Shown here: positions 8,361-16,822 of the stretch, one piece after another
Layout: the number at the start of each line of letters is the position of its first letter
Position numbering within the stretch: the first letter of the stretch is position 1
DNA from: Synergistaceae bacterium
GTDB lineage: Bacteria; Synergistota; Synergistia; Synergistales; Aminobacteriaceae
Assembly: GCA_017405525.1 (NCBI GenBank)
Contig: JAFRAH010000031.1
Location: 1 to 37,486 of the forward strand
Direction: 5' to 3'
Length of the DNA stretch: 37,486 nucleotides
Program-made: the position numbers and the translations under genes
The notes under the pieces: generated by a model
The model's input: the letters and a program-made list of their open reading frames with translations, nothing else
Told to the model about the DNA's origin: nothing
The model's database searches: none

Positions 8361-8918
8361 TCAGTCCTCAAGTACTTCCTTTTCCTTGACCTTGTAGACC
8401 TCATCAATCTTCTTGATGTAGCTGTCCGTTATGTCCTGGACTTCCTTCGTGAGCTTCTTGAGGTCATCCTCTGTAATCTCTGATGCCTTCTCCTGCTTCT
8501 TGAGTGCCTCTATTGCGTCTCTCCTGTAGTTCCTGATTACGACCTTCGACTCTTCTGCCTTACGTGCAAGCAGCTTCGTGAGTTCAACGCGCCTAGCCTT
8601 CGTGAGTTCGGGAAGGGTCATGCGTATCACTGTCCCGTCGCTCTGGGGGGTCATCCCGATATTCGCCGCAAGTATCGCCTTCTCCATTGCCTTGAGTATG
8701 CTCTTGTCGAAAGGTGCAATCTGGATTGACCGGCTCTCAGGTATCGTTACGTTCGCAAGGTTCTTTATTGGCGTGGGTGTTCCGTAGTAGTCAACCTTTA
8801 TGTCGCTCACAAGGCCGGGGTGTGCCCTTCCTGTTCTTATCGAGAGAAATTCACTCTGCAGGAATGCTACTGCCTTGTCCATATTTCCGCGTAATTCTGA
8901 TAGTACATCTTTCGGCAT
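8361..8918 (-). CDS. frr: Ribosome recycling factor
   Basis: RRF, with EF-G, splits post-termination ribosomes. The product is 185 residues, the standard length, with characteristic segments RTGRAHPGLV, YYGTPTPI, IAPFDKS and the C-terminal helix (KKLTKEVQDITDSYI). It follows pyrH by 7 nt, as in the widely conserved rpsB-tsf-pyrH-frr cluster, and GGAGGA overlapping the pyrH end serves as its RBS. The 62 nt between frr and cheR carry no obvious terminator, so the downstream genes may be cotranscribed with it. Confidence 0.97.
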   Translation of the reverse strand: MPKDVLSELRGNMDKAVAFLQSEFLSIRTGRAHPGLVSDIKVDYYGTPTPIKNLANVTIPESRSIQIAPFDKSILKAMEKAILAANIGMTPQSDGTVIRMTLPELTKARRVELTKLLARKAEESKVVIRNYRRDAIEALKKQEKASEITEDDLKKLTKEVQDITDSYIKKIDEVYKVKEKEVLED

Positions 8919-8925
8919 TTCCTGT

Positions 8926-9639
8926 TCAGTCCTCCTTTACGATCGTGCCTACTTTAGCACCCTCTATAATGTTCCTGACCCAGCCCGACTCCTGAATGTT
9001 CATGACCCAGACAGGCATACCATTTTCACGGCACAACGCAAACGCCGCCGTATCCATAACCGCAAGATTCCTCGTGATGGCCTCACTGTATGTCAGCTTC
9101 GGGAAAAACTCTGCATCCGTGTACTTGTTCGGGTCTTTGCTGTATATCCCGTCAACCTTCGTCCCTTTGACTACACAGTCAAGCTCAAGCTCAAGAGCCC
9201 GGAGAACTGCCGCCGTATCAGTCGAGAAGAACGGGTGCCCTGTCCCTGCCGCAAACATAACGACATGGCCGGACGCAAGAAGACTCTGAGCCTTCCCCCT
9301 GGAATAGAGCTCAGCAACCGGGGGCATTCCTATTGCCGAGAGGACATCAGCAGGGACATCGATATTCTCCAGAGCTGACTTCACTGCAAGGGCATTCATG
9401 ACGGTGCCGAGCATCCCTATAGCGTCAATGTCAACGCGCTCAAACCCTAAATCCTGAGCATCACGGCCGCGAATCATGTTCCCCCCGCCGATTACGAGGG
9501 CTAACTCAATTCCTGCATTCCTGATTTCGGCTAGGTTCTTCGCGAACTTCTGCACGGTGGCGAAATCTATTCCCACATGCTTATCACCCGCAAGGACTTC
9601 ACCTGACAGCTTCAGCAATATACGCTTATACTTGGGCAT
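8926..9639 (-). CDS. pyrH: UMP kinase
   Basis: PyrH phosphorylates UMP to UDP in pyrimidine nucleotide synthesis and is a hexameric amino-acid-kinase-fold enzyme. The 237-residue product has the signature start KRILLKLSGEVLAG, the GGGNMIRG loop, GTGHPFFSTDTAA and the VDGIYSKDP region. I chose ATG at 9639 over a start at 9681, because GGAGG is 8 nt upstream of it, the family begins at this point, and the extra residues run into the tsf-pyrH terminator. It is followed 7 nt later by frr. Confidence 0.97.
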   Translation of the reverse strand: MPKYKRILLKLSGEVLAGDKHVGIDFATVQKFAKNLAEIRNAGIELALVIGGGNMIRGRDAQDLGFERVDIDAIGMLGTVMNALAVKSALENIDVPADVLSAIGMPPVAELYSRGKAQSLLASGHVVMFAAGTGHPFFSTDTAAVLRALELELDCVVKGTKVDGIYSKDPNKYTDAEFFPKLTYSEAITRNLAVMDTAAFALCRENGMPVWVMNIQESGWVRNIIEGAKVGTIVKED

Positions 9640-9663
9640 AATATCAGCCTCCGTTATGTTAAG

Positions 9664-9707
9664 AAAATATCCCCAGCGCAAATTTTCTCATTCACACCGG
9701 GGATATT
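9664..9707 (-). terminator. Hairpin between tsf and pyrH, probable partial terminator
   Basis: A perfect 9-bp stem, AATATCCCC (9666-9674) with GGGGATATT (9699-9707), is followed on the minus strand by TTTT and CTT. It sits between tsf and pyrH, inside a cluster that is usually cotranscribed, so it may lower pyrH-frr expression relative to rpsB-tsf rather than stop transcription entirely. Confidence 0.7.
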
Positions 9708-9718
9708 CATTCGTTCAG

Positions 9719-10591
9719 TTACTCGCCAATCGCAAAACGTTCAAAGCGTCTCACTGTAATTTTTGTTCCGAGCTTCTTTCCTGCCTCAGCCAAGAGATCC
9801 TTCACTTTCTTGTCCGTGTCGCGTATGTATTCCTGCTCCATAAGGCACACAGTCTCGTAGTACTTCCTGAGCTTTCCGGGAATAATCTTCTCGATCTTGT
9901 CGGCAGGCTTCCCCTCATCAAGCAACTGCTGGCGGTACACTGCCTTTTCGCGGTCAAGGACATCTGCAGGCACATCATCAGGAACGAGATATGCGGGTGC
10001 TGCGGCGGCTATCTGCATGCAAACCTCATGGCCGAGCTCTGCAAATTCGGGGCTGTCGAGTACCTTCTTGTCCTCAGCATCAAGCTCAATCAGTGAGCCG
10101 ACCTTGTAGTTGCTGTGAATGTAGCAGAATGCTCTTCCGTTCTGTGCATCATAGCGGGCAAACCTCTTCAGGACGATGTTTTCGCCGAGCTTGGCGATTA
10201 TTGCCGTGATGAGCTCGTTGATGGTGCTTCCTGACTCGTGGACACTCTCAAGAAGTGATGCGGTATCAGCGTATGACTTTGCGACAAGGTGGGCGGTTAT
10301 GGAGTTGCCCAGCCCGTTGAACTCGTCAGTCTTGGCGACAAAATCGGTCTCACTGTTGAGCTCAATCATTACGCCGAGCTTCCCGTCTGAGCTCACAACG
10401 TGGAATATCCTTCCGTCTGAGGCTGTACGTTCAGCTTTCTTTGCGGCCTTCGCTAATCCCTTCTCGCGGAGGTAGTCTATTGCCTTCTCCATGTCCCCGC
10501 CGGTCTCAGAAAGTGCCTTCTTGCAGTCCATCATCCCTGAGCCCGTGCGTTCGCGGAGTTCCTTCACTTTTGCGGCTGTAATCTCTGCCAT
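9719..10591 (-). CDS. tsf: Translation elongation factor Ts
   Basis: EF-Ts is the GDP/GTP exchange factor for EF-Tu. The product is 290 residues, the usual length. The N-terminal UBA-like domain carries VKELRERTGSGMMDCKKAL at about residues 9-27, followed by the core domain with the conserved ELNSETDFVA segment that contacts EF-Tu. It lies 6 nt downstream of rpsB and ahead of a hairpin before pyrH, the common ribosomal arrangement. Confidence 0.98.
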   Translation of the reverse strand: MAEITAAKVKELRERTGSGMMDCKKALSETGGDMEKAIDYLREKGLAKAAKKAERTASDGRIFHVVSSDGKLGVMIELNSETDFVAKTDEFNGLGNSITAHLVAKSYADTASLLESVHESGSTINELITAIIAKLGENIVLKRFARYDAQNGRAFCYIHSNYKVGSLIELDAEDKKVLDSPEFAELGHEVCMQIAAAAPAYLVPDDVPADVLDREKAVYRQQLLDEGKPADKIEKIIPGKLRKYYETVCLMEQEYIRDTDKKVKDLLAEAGKKLGTKITVRRFERFAIGE

Positions 10592-10597
10592 ATCTCT

Positions 10598-11413
10598 CTA
10601 GTCCTCTCTGGTTTCGTCGTCTATGTTGCCCTCGTACTTCTCGTAGAGCCTCTCACTTGCGGCTATGAGTTCCTCGTTGCTGACTGCTTCGGGTTCGCTG
10701 AGTTCCTGGACTGGCACAAGCACAGCGTCCTCACCCTGCCTGCCCTCGATTACCGCGTTGGCCATTAGCCCAGTGATGAGCTTGATTGCCCTGATTGCGT
10801 CGTCATTTCCGGGAATGGGGTAGTCTATCATCTCAGGGTCGCAGTTTGTGTCGACAATCGAGACAACGGGGATGTGGAGTTTGCGGGCCTCAGCTATTGC
10901 GTTCTCCTCACGGCGCGGGTCAATGAGGAATATTACGTCAGGGGTTGCGGCCATGTTAGCGATACCACCCAAGTATTTCTCCAGTTTGAGCTGTTCCTTC
11001 TTGAGAGCGGCCATCTCCTTCTTGGTGAACTCCTCCCATGTGCCTTCCTCATCGTAGCGTCTGAGTTCGAGCATCCTGGAGATCCTGCGCTTGATTGTCG
11101 GGAAGTTCGTCATCAGTCCGCCGAGCCATCTCTGGTTGATGTAGTACTGCCCGCACCTCGTGGCCTCATCGCGTATTGTGTCCTGAGCCTGCCGCTTGGT
11201 CCCGACAAAGAGGACATGACCGCCTGCCGCTGCCGTCTCGCGTATGAAGTCATATGCACGGTCAAGACCCTTCACGGTCTTCTGGAGGTCAATGATGTAG
11301 ACTCCGTTGCGTTCGGTGAAGATGTAGGGTTTCATTTTGGGATTCCAGCGACGTGTCTGATGTCCGAAGTGTACTCCGCATTCGAGGAGCTGTTTCATGC
11401 TTGCTACTGCCAT
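10598..11413 (-). CDS. rpsB: 30S ribosomal protein S2
   Basis: S2 is a structural protein of the small ribosomal subunit. The 271-residue product shows the family's signatures [15 protein letters not shown] near the N-terminus, [19 protein letters not shown] and the [11 protein letters not shown] block. The acidic C-terminal extension (ending in NIDDETRED) is a common variable tail. The start ATG at 11413 has a near-perfect GGAGG about 11 nt upstream. It is the first gene of the cluster, with an extended -10 promoter candidate at 11524-11532. Confidence 0.98.
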   Translation of the reverse strand: MAVASMKQLLECGVHFGHQTRRWNPKMKPYIFTERNGVYIIDLQKTVKGLDRAYDFIRETAAAGGHVLFVGTKRQAQDTIRDEATRCGQYYINQRWLGGLMTNFPTIKRRISRMLELRRYDEEGTWEEFTKKEMAALKKEQLKLEKYLGGIANMAATPDVIFLIDPRREENAIAEARKLHIPVVSIVDTNCDPEMIDYPIPGNDDAIRAIKLITGLMANAVIEGRQGEDAVLVPVQELSEPEAVSNEELIAASERLYEKYEGNIDDETRED

Positions 11414-11523
11414 AAAGAATATATACCTCCTAAAGGTTAATGTCTTGCGCTCAATAACAATCCCTAAGAATTTTCCGGGACACCTTTAATTTACATGAGC
11501 GTGTTTGAATTTGAAGCATGGTA

Positions 11524-11532
11524 AGTATATCA
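11524..11532 (-). promoter_or_regulatory. Candidate promoter of the rpsB operon (extended -10)
   Basis: Minus-strand TGATATACT is a TGn-extended -10 box (TATACT). It lies just after the terminator of the GNAT gene and about 110 nt before the rpsB ATG. The -35 region is only T-rich. The roughly 100-nt leader could hold an S2-responsive structure, but I cannot define one by eye. Confidence 0.45.
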
Positions 11533-11546
11533 CAAAGGGTTGACGC

Positions 11547-11577
11547 AAAAAAAATCAGCCCCTCAAGAGTGAGAGGC
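11547..11577 (-). terminator. Intrinsic terminator after the GNAT/CelD-like gene
   Basis: On the minus strand the stem GCCTCTC / GAGGGGC (7 bp, one G-T pair) closes a 6-nt loop and is followed by TGA and eight T. It ends the tig-clpP-clpX-engB-GNAT unit 22 nt after the last stop codon. Confidence 0.85.
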
Positions 11578-11599
11578 CGGTTATGTAACTGTAAATCCT

Positions 11600-12640
11600 T
11601 TATATTCGAGAAGGCTTGCCAATAAGGACAGCTTTCAAGGCTTTAAGTTGCTTATCAGACACCAATACCTTGAGACAAATTTTAGCGGCATTAATCAATT
11701 TACGTTTGAAAGCATAATAACAATGTGAAAAGTATCCGTAACGATATATACTACCAGAGTATAGGTTTTCTTCTATGCTGCCGTAACGTCTCTTATATGC
11801 CAAGTCTCCACCGCTGAGGAAAAGCTCTGATTTCCCTTTATCTGCAAGCCGACCCAAATAGTAGTGGTATATCATTTTCCCGGCTGAATACTTCGAGTAT
11901 TTCATGTCATAGCTCAAGTTCTCTATATACACCACAGGACACTGCTCGCAAGAAAGAACAACGGCAATAATATTACGTTCTCTTTCCCCGCGCATAACAT
12001 AGACATGTGAGGTCTGACTCCGTTCTGCATAGTCCCTCGCCTTGATTGAATGCCATTCCTTGCTCACCCGGCCCTTATGGGTTTTCTCTTTCATCCTTAG
12101 GAAAGCATCGACAGCCTCATAAAAGCATTCCCCTTCTGAAACAGAATCATATTCCTCAAATATGAGGCCGCCTGTTTCCTGCTCAAGCAATCTTCTCTCG
12201 CGATTGATGTTATATCTTGACTTTGCGGAAAGACGTGAATACATTTCTTCAGATGTCTTGGGTATCTTGATTCTGAAATGGTTTATAGGACAGGAAAAAC
12301 CTTCCCCCGAATAACTGCGCGTATACGATACATATTCTACATTTTTGTGCCTACCTAGTATGTACTTGCCACATTCAGAAACAACATAGCCTGGAATTTC
12401 AGTCAGCCATATCCCTAAATGGGCGGTAGTGCCAAAAGGATGGCGGCGATATAACACTTGAACATAGTAATCTTTTTTGCCATCAGACACATGTAACGTT
12501 TCAAACTCAGAGGCATCGATATTGCTATACAGATCAAATCGGTTATATATGAAATTGGGGGATACCAAGCAAGCACTGCCATTGTCAACAGTTATAGTAA
12601 TAGCGTGGTTCGTGGTTCGATTATAGCCGCCTAAAATCAC
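11600..12640 (-). CDS. GNAT acyltransferase, CelD/FemAB-like (Acetyltransf_6 type)
   Basis: This 346-residue protein resembles the C-terminal GNAT domain found in CelD/BioF2-like and FemAB-like proteins, which add acyl or aminoacyl groups to polysaccharides, lipids or peptidoglycan precursors. Supporting features are RLSAKSRYNINRERRLLEQ around residues 134-152, then YDMKYSKYSAGKMIYHYYLG and LFLSGGDLAYKRRYG, the usual pair of late motifs. No signal peptide or clear membrane segment is visible. The start is GTG at 12640 with AAAGGA about 12 nt upstream. It sits 20 nt after engB and ahead of a strong terminator, so it is probably cotranscribed with the clp operon. The base composition is distinctly lower (19 of 60 G+C at 11701-11760), suggesting acquisition or relaxed selection. 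The substrate is unknown. Confidence 0.7.
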   Translation of the reverse strand: MILGGYNRTTNHAITITVDNGSACLVSPNFIYNRFDLYSNIDASEFETLHVSDGKKDYYVQVLYRRHPFGTTAHLGIWLTEIPGYVVSECGKYILGRHKNVEYVSYTRSYSGEGFSCPINHFRIKIPKTSEEMYSRLSAKSRYNINRERRLLEQETGGLIFEEYDSVSEGECFYEAVDAFLRMKEKTHKGRVSKEWHSIKARDYAERSQTSHVYVMRGERERNIIAVVLSCEQCPVVYIENLSYDMKYSKYSAGKMIYHYYLGRLADKGKSELFLSGGDLAYKRRYGSIEENLYSGSIYRYGYFSHCYYAFKRKLINAAKICLKVLVSDKQLKALKAVLIGKPSRI

Positions 12641-12660
12641 CTTGTCTACGTCCTTTCTGC

Positions 12661-13287
12661 CTAAATTTCCGTGATTGTATCATAATTCTTCAGGAACTTC
12701 ACGACAAACTCACCCAGTGCATCAATGCCTTCTTTCTTCTCTGCCGACGTTATCACCGGGACATCATACGAGAACATTCCTGACCGTACATATTCCTCAC
12801 GAGTGCCCCGCCATTTCCCCCGCGCAATCTTGTCGGCCTTCGTGAACACCACAAATATATTCTTCCCCTCACTCCGTATCCATTCCTGAAGTTCCCGGTC
12901 ATTCTTGAGGAGGCCATGACGAAAATCCACGAGGTGCATCACGAGCCTTAGTGCCTCCCGTTCGGCCATGTACGCACTAACGAGCCTCTGCCACTGGTTG
13001 CGTTCGTCCTTGCTCCGTTTAGCGTAGCCATAGCCCGGAAGATCCACAAGCCTGAACGTACCTGCCGGGCATTCAGCGCGGTAGAAGTTTATGCTCCGTG
13101 TCTTGCCGGGGGTCTGTCCAGTCTTGGCGAGTTTTGCGCCTAAGAGTGCGTTGATGAGTGAGGACTTGCCCACGTTTGAGCGTCCTGCTACGGCGATTTC
13201 GGGAATGTTTTTGTCGTAGGGGATGAGCTGGCCCGGGTTAAAGCATGTTGCCTCAATCCGGGCATTCGTGAATATTCTCTCAGTCAT
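12661..13287 (-). CDS. engB: Ribosome biogenesis GTPase EngB/YsxC
   Basis: EngB is an essential TRAFAC GTPase needed for large-subunit assembly. The 208-residue product has G1 GRSNVGKSS (35-43), G2 within [10 protein letters not shown]3 DLPGYG, G4 TKAD and G5 SAEKKEG. The start overlaps the clpX stop by 8 nt, indicating coupled translation. The clpX-engB order is common in diverse bacteria. Confidence 0.95.
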   Translation of the reverse strand: MTERIFTNARIEATCFNPGQLIPYDKNIPEIAVAGRSNVGKSSLINALLGAKLAKTGQTPGKTRSINFYRAECPAGTFRLVDLPGYGYAKRSKDERNQWQRLVSAYMAEREALRLVMHLVDFRHGLLKNDRELQEWIRSEGKNIFVVFTKADKIARGKWRGTREEYVRSGMFSYDVPVITSAEKKEGIDALGEFVVKFLKNYDTITEI

Positions 13288-14605
13288 GAAGTAAATCTTT
13301 CAGGGGGGTATTCGGTTCGTTCACGTATTCGGGGGTAATGACGAGCTTCTTGCCGGATTTCTCGTTGTCAGCGATTGATGGCAGCTCGAACTCTATATCA
13401 AGCATCAGGTTCTCCATGATTGAGCGCAGACCCCTGGCACCTGTCTTCCGTTTCACCGCAAGTTCAGCGATCCTGTCGAGTGCTTCGGGCGTGAACTGGA
13501 GATTTACCCCGTCCATATCGAATATTTTTCCGTACTGCTTCACGAGGGCGTTCTTGGGTTCCTGAAGTATCCTGATGAACGCGTCCTTGTCGAGTTCCTC
13601 AAGCGCAACAAGTACGGGGATTCGTCCCACAAGCTCAGGGATAAAGCCGTAAGTTACGAGGTCTTCGGGCTGTACCTTGCTGAGTATCTCGTAGCTCCCT
13701 GACTTCTTGGCCAGTTCTCCGCCGAAACCCAGCGACTTCTGGAGCTCCCTACGTGCTACGATGGGTTCAAGGCCGTCAAATGCCCCGCCGCAAATGAACA
13801 GTATGTTTTCCGTGTTGATCTGTATGAAGTCCTGGTGAGGGTGCTTTCGTCCGCCTTTCGGGGGAATGTTCGAGATTGTGCCCTCAAGGATTTTCAGCAA
13901 CGCCTGCTGTACTCCCTCGCCTGAAACATCACGGGTGATTGACGTTGACTCGGACTTGCGGGAAATCTTGTCGATCTCGTCAAGGTAGATTATCCCGCGT
14001 TCTGCCGCCTTGAGGTCATAATCTGCCGCCTGAAGTAGACGCACAAGGATATTCTCGACATCTTCCCCTACGTAGCCTGCCTCAGTCAGTGTTGTAGCGT
14101 CAGCAATCGCAAAAGGTACGTTGAGTTTCCGGGCAAGTGTCTGGGCTATGAGGGTCTTTCCTGATCCAGTGGGGCCAAGAAGAAGGACGTTGCTTTTCTG
14201 GAGCTCTACGTCAGCATTCTTCTGCTCAAGGTTATTCCTCACGCGCTGGTAGTGGTTGTACACAGCAACAGAGACTACCTTCTTTGCCCGCGACTGCCCT
14301 ATAACGTACTGGTCAAGATACTCGCTGAGTTCACGGGGCTTAATGGCTGAGCTGTCATGTCTGGGGGTATAGGCTCTCTCAGGAATAACTATCTCATCGC
14401 CTGAAATCAGGGATATAGTGTGGGGCTGAATCTGGGCATCTGACTTGTGGCCTGACATCATGATACTGCAGAGGGCTATGCACTGGTCGCAGATTCGGAC
14501 ATTGCCGCCCGGCCCGTTGAACATGTCATCAACCATTGAGCGGGGTTTTCCGCAGAATGAGCAGCGTTCTTCTTCGGGAGTCTTCTTGTTCTTGTCCTGG
14601 GGCAT
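13280..14605 (-). CDS. clpX: ATP-dependent Clp protease, ATPase subunit ClpX
   Basis: ClpX is the AAA+ unfoldase that delivers substrates to ClpP. The 441-residue product has an N-terminal C4 zinc-binding domain (C15, C18, C39, C42), Walker A GPTGSGKT (144-151), the pore loop GYVGED, Walker [10 protein letters not shown], the LGFG loop that docks on ClpP, and the sensor-2 block [11 protein letters not shown]. It starts 4 nt after clpP and overlaps engB, so the unit runs tig-clpP-clpX-engB. Confidence 0.98.
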   Translation of the reverse strand: MPQDKNKKTPEEERCSFCGKPRSMVDDMFNGPGGNVRICDQCIALCSIMMSGHKSDAQIQPHTISLISGDEIVIPERAYTPRHDSSAIKPRELSEYLDQYVIGQSRAKKVVSVAVYNHYQRVRNNLEQKNADVELQKSNVLLLGPTGSGKTLIAQTLARKLNVPFAIADATTLTEAGYVGEDVENILVRLLQAADYDLKAAERGIIYLDEIDKISRKSESTSITRDVSGEGVQQALLKILEGTISNIPPKGGRKHPHQDFIQINTENILFICGGAFDGLEPIVARRELQKSLGFGGELAKKSGSYEILSKVQPEDLVTYGFIPELVGRIPVLVALEELDKDAFIRILQEPKNALVKQYGKIFDMDGVNLQFTPEALDRIAELAVKRKTGARGLRSIMENLMLDIEFELPSIADNEKSGKKLVITPEYVNEPNTPLKDLLHD

Positions 14606-14609
14606 CAGT

Positions 14610-15194
14610 CTACCTTGCCTCTATGATTTTGTCGATAAGGCCGTACTTCAAGGCTTCGTCTGCCGTCATGTAGTTGTCCCTGTCAGTATCGCGCGCTATT
14701 GTCTCGTAGTCCTGCCCTGTGTGTGAGGCTAGTATCCGGTTCATGCGTTCCTTCGTCTTGATGATGTTCTTGGCCTGTATCTCGATGTCGCTGGCCTGAC
14801 CCCTTGCGCCACCCAATGGCTGGTGAATCATCACCTCAGCGTTCGGGAGTGCAAGACGTTTCCCCTTTGAGCCACCTGCGAGAAGGATTGCGGCCATGCT
14901 TGCGGCAAGACCAACGCATATTGTCGACACTTGGGGCTTGATGTACTGCATTGTGTCGTATATTGCGAGCCCGGCAGTAACGCTTCCTCCGGGACTGTTG
15001 ATGTATATGTTGATGTCCTTGTCGGGGTCCTCACTCTCAAGGAAGAGCATCTGAGCCACTATTGAGTTTGCCACGTCATCGACAATCTCAGAGCCAAGAA
15101 ATATTATCCTGTCCTTGAGCAGCCGGCTGTAGATGTCGTAACTCCTTTCACCCCGGCCGGTCTGCTCGATTACGTACGGTATATAGTAGGCCAT
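14610..15194 (-). CDS. clpP: ATP-dependent Clp protease, proteolytic subunit ClpP
   Basis: ClpP is the self-compartmentalised serine peptidase partner of ClpX. The 194-residue product has the catalytic triad Ser99 (GLAASMA), His124 (MIHQPLGG) and Asp173 (TDRDNYM). The start [20 protein letters not shown] is typical of ClpP with a very short propeptide. GGGAG lies 11 nt before the ATG. It is 6 nt downstream of tig and 4 nt upstream of clpX. Confidence 0.98.
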   Translation of the reverse strand: MAYYIPYVIEQTGRGERSYDIYSRLLKDRIIFLGSEIVDDVANSIVAQMLFLESEDPDKDINIYINSPGGSVTAGLAIYDTMQYIKPQVSTICVGLAASMAAILLAGGSKGKRLALPNAEVMIHQPLGGARGQASDIEIQAKNIIKTKERMNRILASHTGQDYETIARDTDRDNYMTADEALKYGLIDKIIEAR

Positions 15195-15200
15195 AAGGTG

Positions 15201-16574
15201 CTATTCTCCCTGTGATGCTGGCTCTTCGGGCTTGGTGAGCTCCTTGACTTCCTTCACGGCCATGTGCGAGATGAGGGCTTCGGCTGTTTTGTCCCACCTG
15301 AGCTGGTCTGTCAATCGGTCTAACTGGTTCTTGTTCTCGTAGAAGTATTTTGCCACGAATCCCTTCGACACATGGAGCTGTTCGGCTCTGCGGTCAAATT
15401 CTGCCTCAATGTCTGACTGCTCTATGTGAATCTCGAACTTCTCCGCGAGCTTGTCCATCACCAGGACGTTCCTGACTGCTGACTCTGCGCGGGTCTTCAG
15501 GAGTGCCTCATAACCCTTGCGGCCTTCCTCAGTATTCACGCCGAAAGCTGTATTCATGTCTATACCGTTGGACTTTGCCCACTCCTCGTCCTCCCGGCGG
15601 AATGCGGCAATCTGGCGGGCAATGAACCTGTCAGGGAGCTCAACGTTTGACTTTGAGGCCACGAGGTCAACTGCGCGGGTATACAGGTCTGAAAGGTTTT
15701 CCTGGTCAACTTCACCCTTGATGTCCTGCCTGAGCCTCTCACGGAACGCGGCATCATCCTTTATGTCCGTGTCTTGGCCGAAAACGTTGCGGTAGAACTC
15801 CTCGTTGATTTCCGGGAGAACGTACTCTGATACTGTCTCTATCTTCATCCTGTAGCTCACGTGCTTTCCTGCAAGCGAACGGTCAGCATGTCCCTCTTCA
15901 ACGTCAAATTCAGCAGAGACCTCATCACCCTTTGACTTCCCGATAAGTGCCTCGCGAACTTGAGCCCTCACTGTCTCGTCAGCAAGGTTGATCTTCTCGT
16001 GTGTAGTCTCAGGCTTGGGCTGTTCTGACTCCTCCGAACCGTCAGGGTTGAGTGTCCTTATCGTCAGCTCAAGGTCTACAAGGTCGCCGTCCTTTATGGG
16101 CCTGTCAGCCTCCTTGATGTCCGAAAGCTGTATCTGTATCCTCTTGGCCAGGCGGTCAACGTCAGCATCAGTTACTTCTGTTACGACCTTCTCGATCTCC
16201 ATTCCGTCAATTTCGGGCAGCTCAACTTCGGGACGTACCTCAAAGGTGAGCTCACACATTACGGGCTTACTTTCCTCTATTTTCTCCGTTATGTTGAGTG
16301 AAGGTGTATCGATGAGGTCAAGCTCGTAGTCATCCACAACGTGCTGGAGTTCGTCATTCATGATTTTCTCGATGGCTTCATTGTAGATTGCCTCGCGACC
16401 GAAACGCATCTCTATTACTCTTCGGGGTGTATGGCCTTTCCTGAAACCGGGGAAATTTCCCTGCTGTGATAATTCTGTGATTGTCTTGTTGAGTGCTTTG
16501 GTGAACTCGCCCGCTTCTATTTCGAGCTTTATCTTGACGATGTTTTTTTCCTGCCCCAGTAATTCCGTTCTCAT
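15201..16574 (-). CDS. tig: Trigger factor, ribosome-associated chaperone
   Basis: Trigger factor binds near the ribosomal exit tunnel and shields nascent chains. The 457-residue product has the N-terminal ribosome-binding domain with GFRKGHTP at about residues 43-50 (consensus GFRxGxxP), then a central FKBP-type domain and a long helical C-terminal domain. I chose ATG at 16574 over a longer frame opening at 16748, because the family starts here, GGAG is 11 nt upstream, and the extension spans the promoter and leader hairpin. It is first in the tig-clpP-clpX operon, an arrangement common in bacteria. Confidence 0.95.
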   Translation of the reverse strand: MRTELLGQEKNIVKIKLEIEAGEFTKALNKTITELSQQGNFPGFRKGHTPRRVIEMRFGREAIYNEAIEKIMNDELQHVVDDYELDLIDTPSLNITEKIEESKPVMCELTFEVRPEVELPEIDGMEIEKVVTEVTDADVDRLAKRIQIQLSDIKEADRPIKDGDLVDLELTIRTLNPDGSEESEQPKPETTHEKINLADETVRAQVREALIGKSKGDEVSAEFDVEEGHADRSLAGKHVSYRMKIETVSEYVLPEINEEFYRNVFGQDTDIKDDAAFRERLRQDIKGEVDQENLSDLYTRAVDLVASKSNVELPDRFIARQIAAFRREDEEWAKSNGIDMNTAFGVNTEEGRKGYEALLKTRAESAVRNVLVMDKLAEKFEIHIEQSDIEAEFDRRAEQLHVSKGFVAKYFYENKNQLDRLTDQLRWDKTAEALISHMAVKEVKELTKPEEPASQGE

Positions 16575-16610
16575 TGTGAAATTCAGGACTCCTTTGTGAA
16601 ATTGCAAATT

Positions 16611-16631
16611 GCCCTGAACATACAACAGGGC
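16611..16631 (-). other. Hairpin in the tig 5' leader
   Basis: GCCCTG (16611-16616) and CAGGGC (16626-16631) form a 6-bp stem with a 9-nt loop near the 5' end of the predicted tig transcript. No T-tract follows, so it is more likely an mRNA-stabilising 5' hairpin than a terminator. Confidence 0.45.
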
Positions 16632-16644
16632 ATGAATAGGCGAA

Positions 16645-16673
16645 ATTCTATCACAAAACGCGGGGGGTGTAAA
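16645..16673 (-). promoter_or_regulatory. Promoter of the tig-clpP-clpX operon
   Basis: On the minus strand, -35 TTTACA (16668-16673) and -10 TAGAAT (16645-16650) are separated by exactly 17 nt, with a TG extension (TGATAGAAT). This is one of the best sigma-70-type promoters in the window, 71 nt upstream of the tig ATG. Confidence 0.72.
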
Positions 16674-16675
16674 AA

Positions 16676-16730
16676 TCAAGGAGGACTTGACCCAGCCCCC
16701 CGGATGAATGTCTTTCTGCCGCCAAGTCCT
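16676..16730. repeat. Nested inverted repeats upstream of the tig promoter
   Basis: AGGACTTG (16682-16689) and CAAGTCCT (16723-16730) form an 8-bp inverted repeat. A smaller palindrome, TCAAG / CTTGA (16676-16690), overlaps the first arm and is followed on the minus strand by ATTTTTA. This may be a back-up terminator for the gntP unit or a binding site just upstream of the tig -35 box. Confidence 0.4.
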
Positions 16731-16755
16731 AGAGTGTCTCAGCAACATTCACGGC

Positions 16756-16803
16756 AAAAAAACACAAGGGGAGCAAACAGCCTAGTAATGCCGCTGCCCC
16801 CCT
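16756..16803 (-). terminator. Intrinsic terminator after gntP
   Basis: On the minus strand a 10-bp stem, AGGGGGGCAG / TTGCTCCCCT (two G-T pairs), is followed by TGTG and seven T. It lies 20 nt after the gntP stop and separates the dehydratase/permease unit from tig. Confidence 0.85.
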
Positions 16804-16822
16804 GATACATGTACTTGTGCCG

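Noticed and set aside
8800-9378. Plus-strand frame of 192 codons antisense to frr and pyrH
   Set aside because: It overlaps two certain housekeeping genes and shows no domain or ribosome binding site.
16575-16748. N-terminal extension of tig
   Set aside because: The extension would run through the promoter and leader hairpin, lacks family similarity, and the ATG at 16574 has its own RBS.
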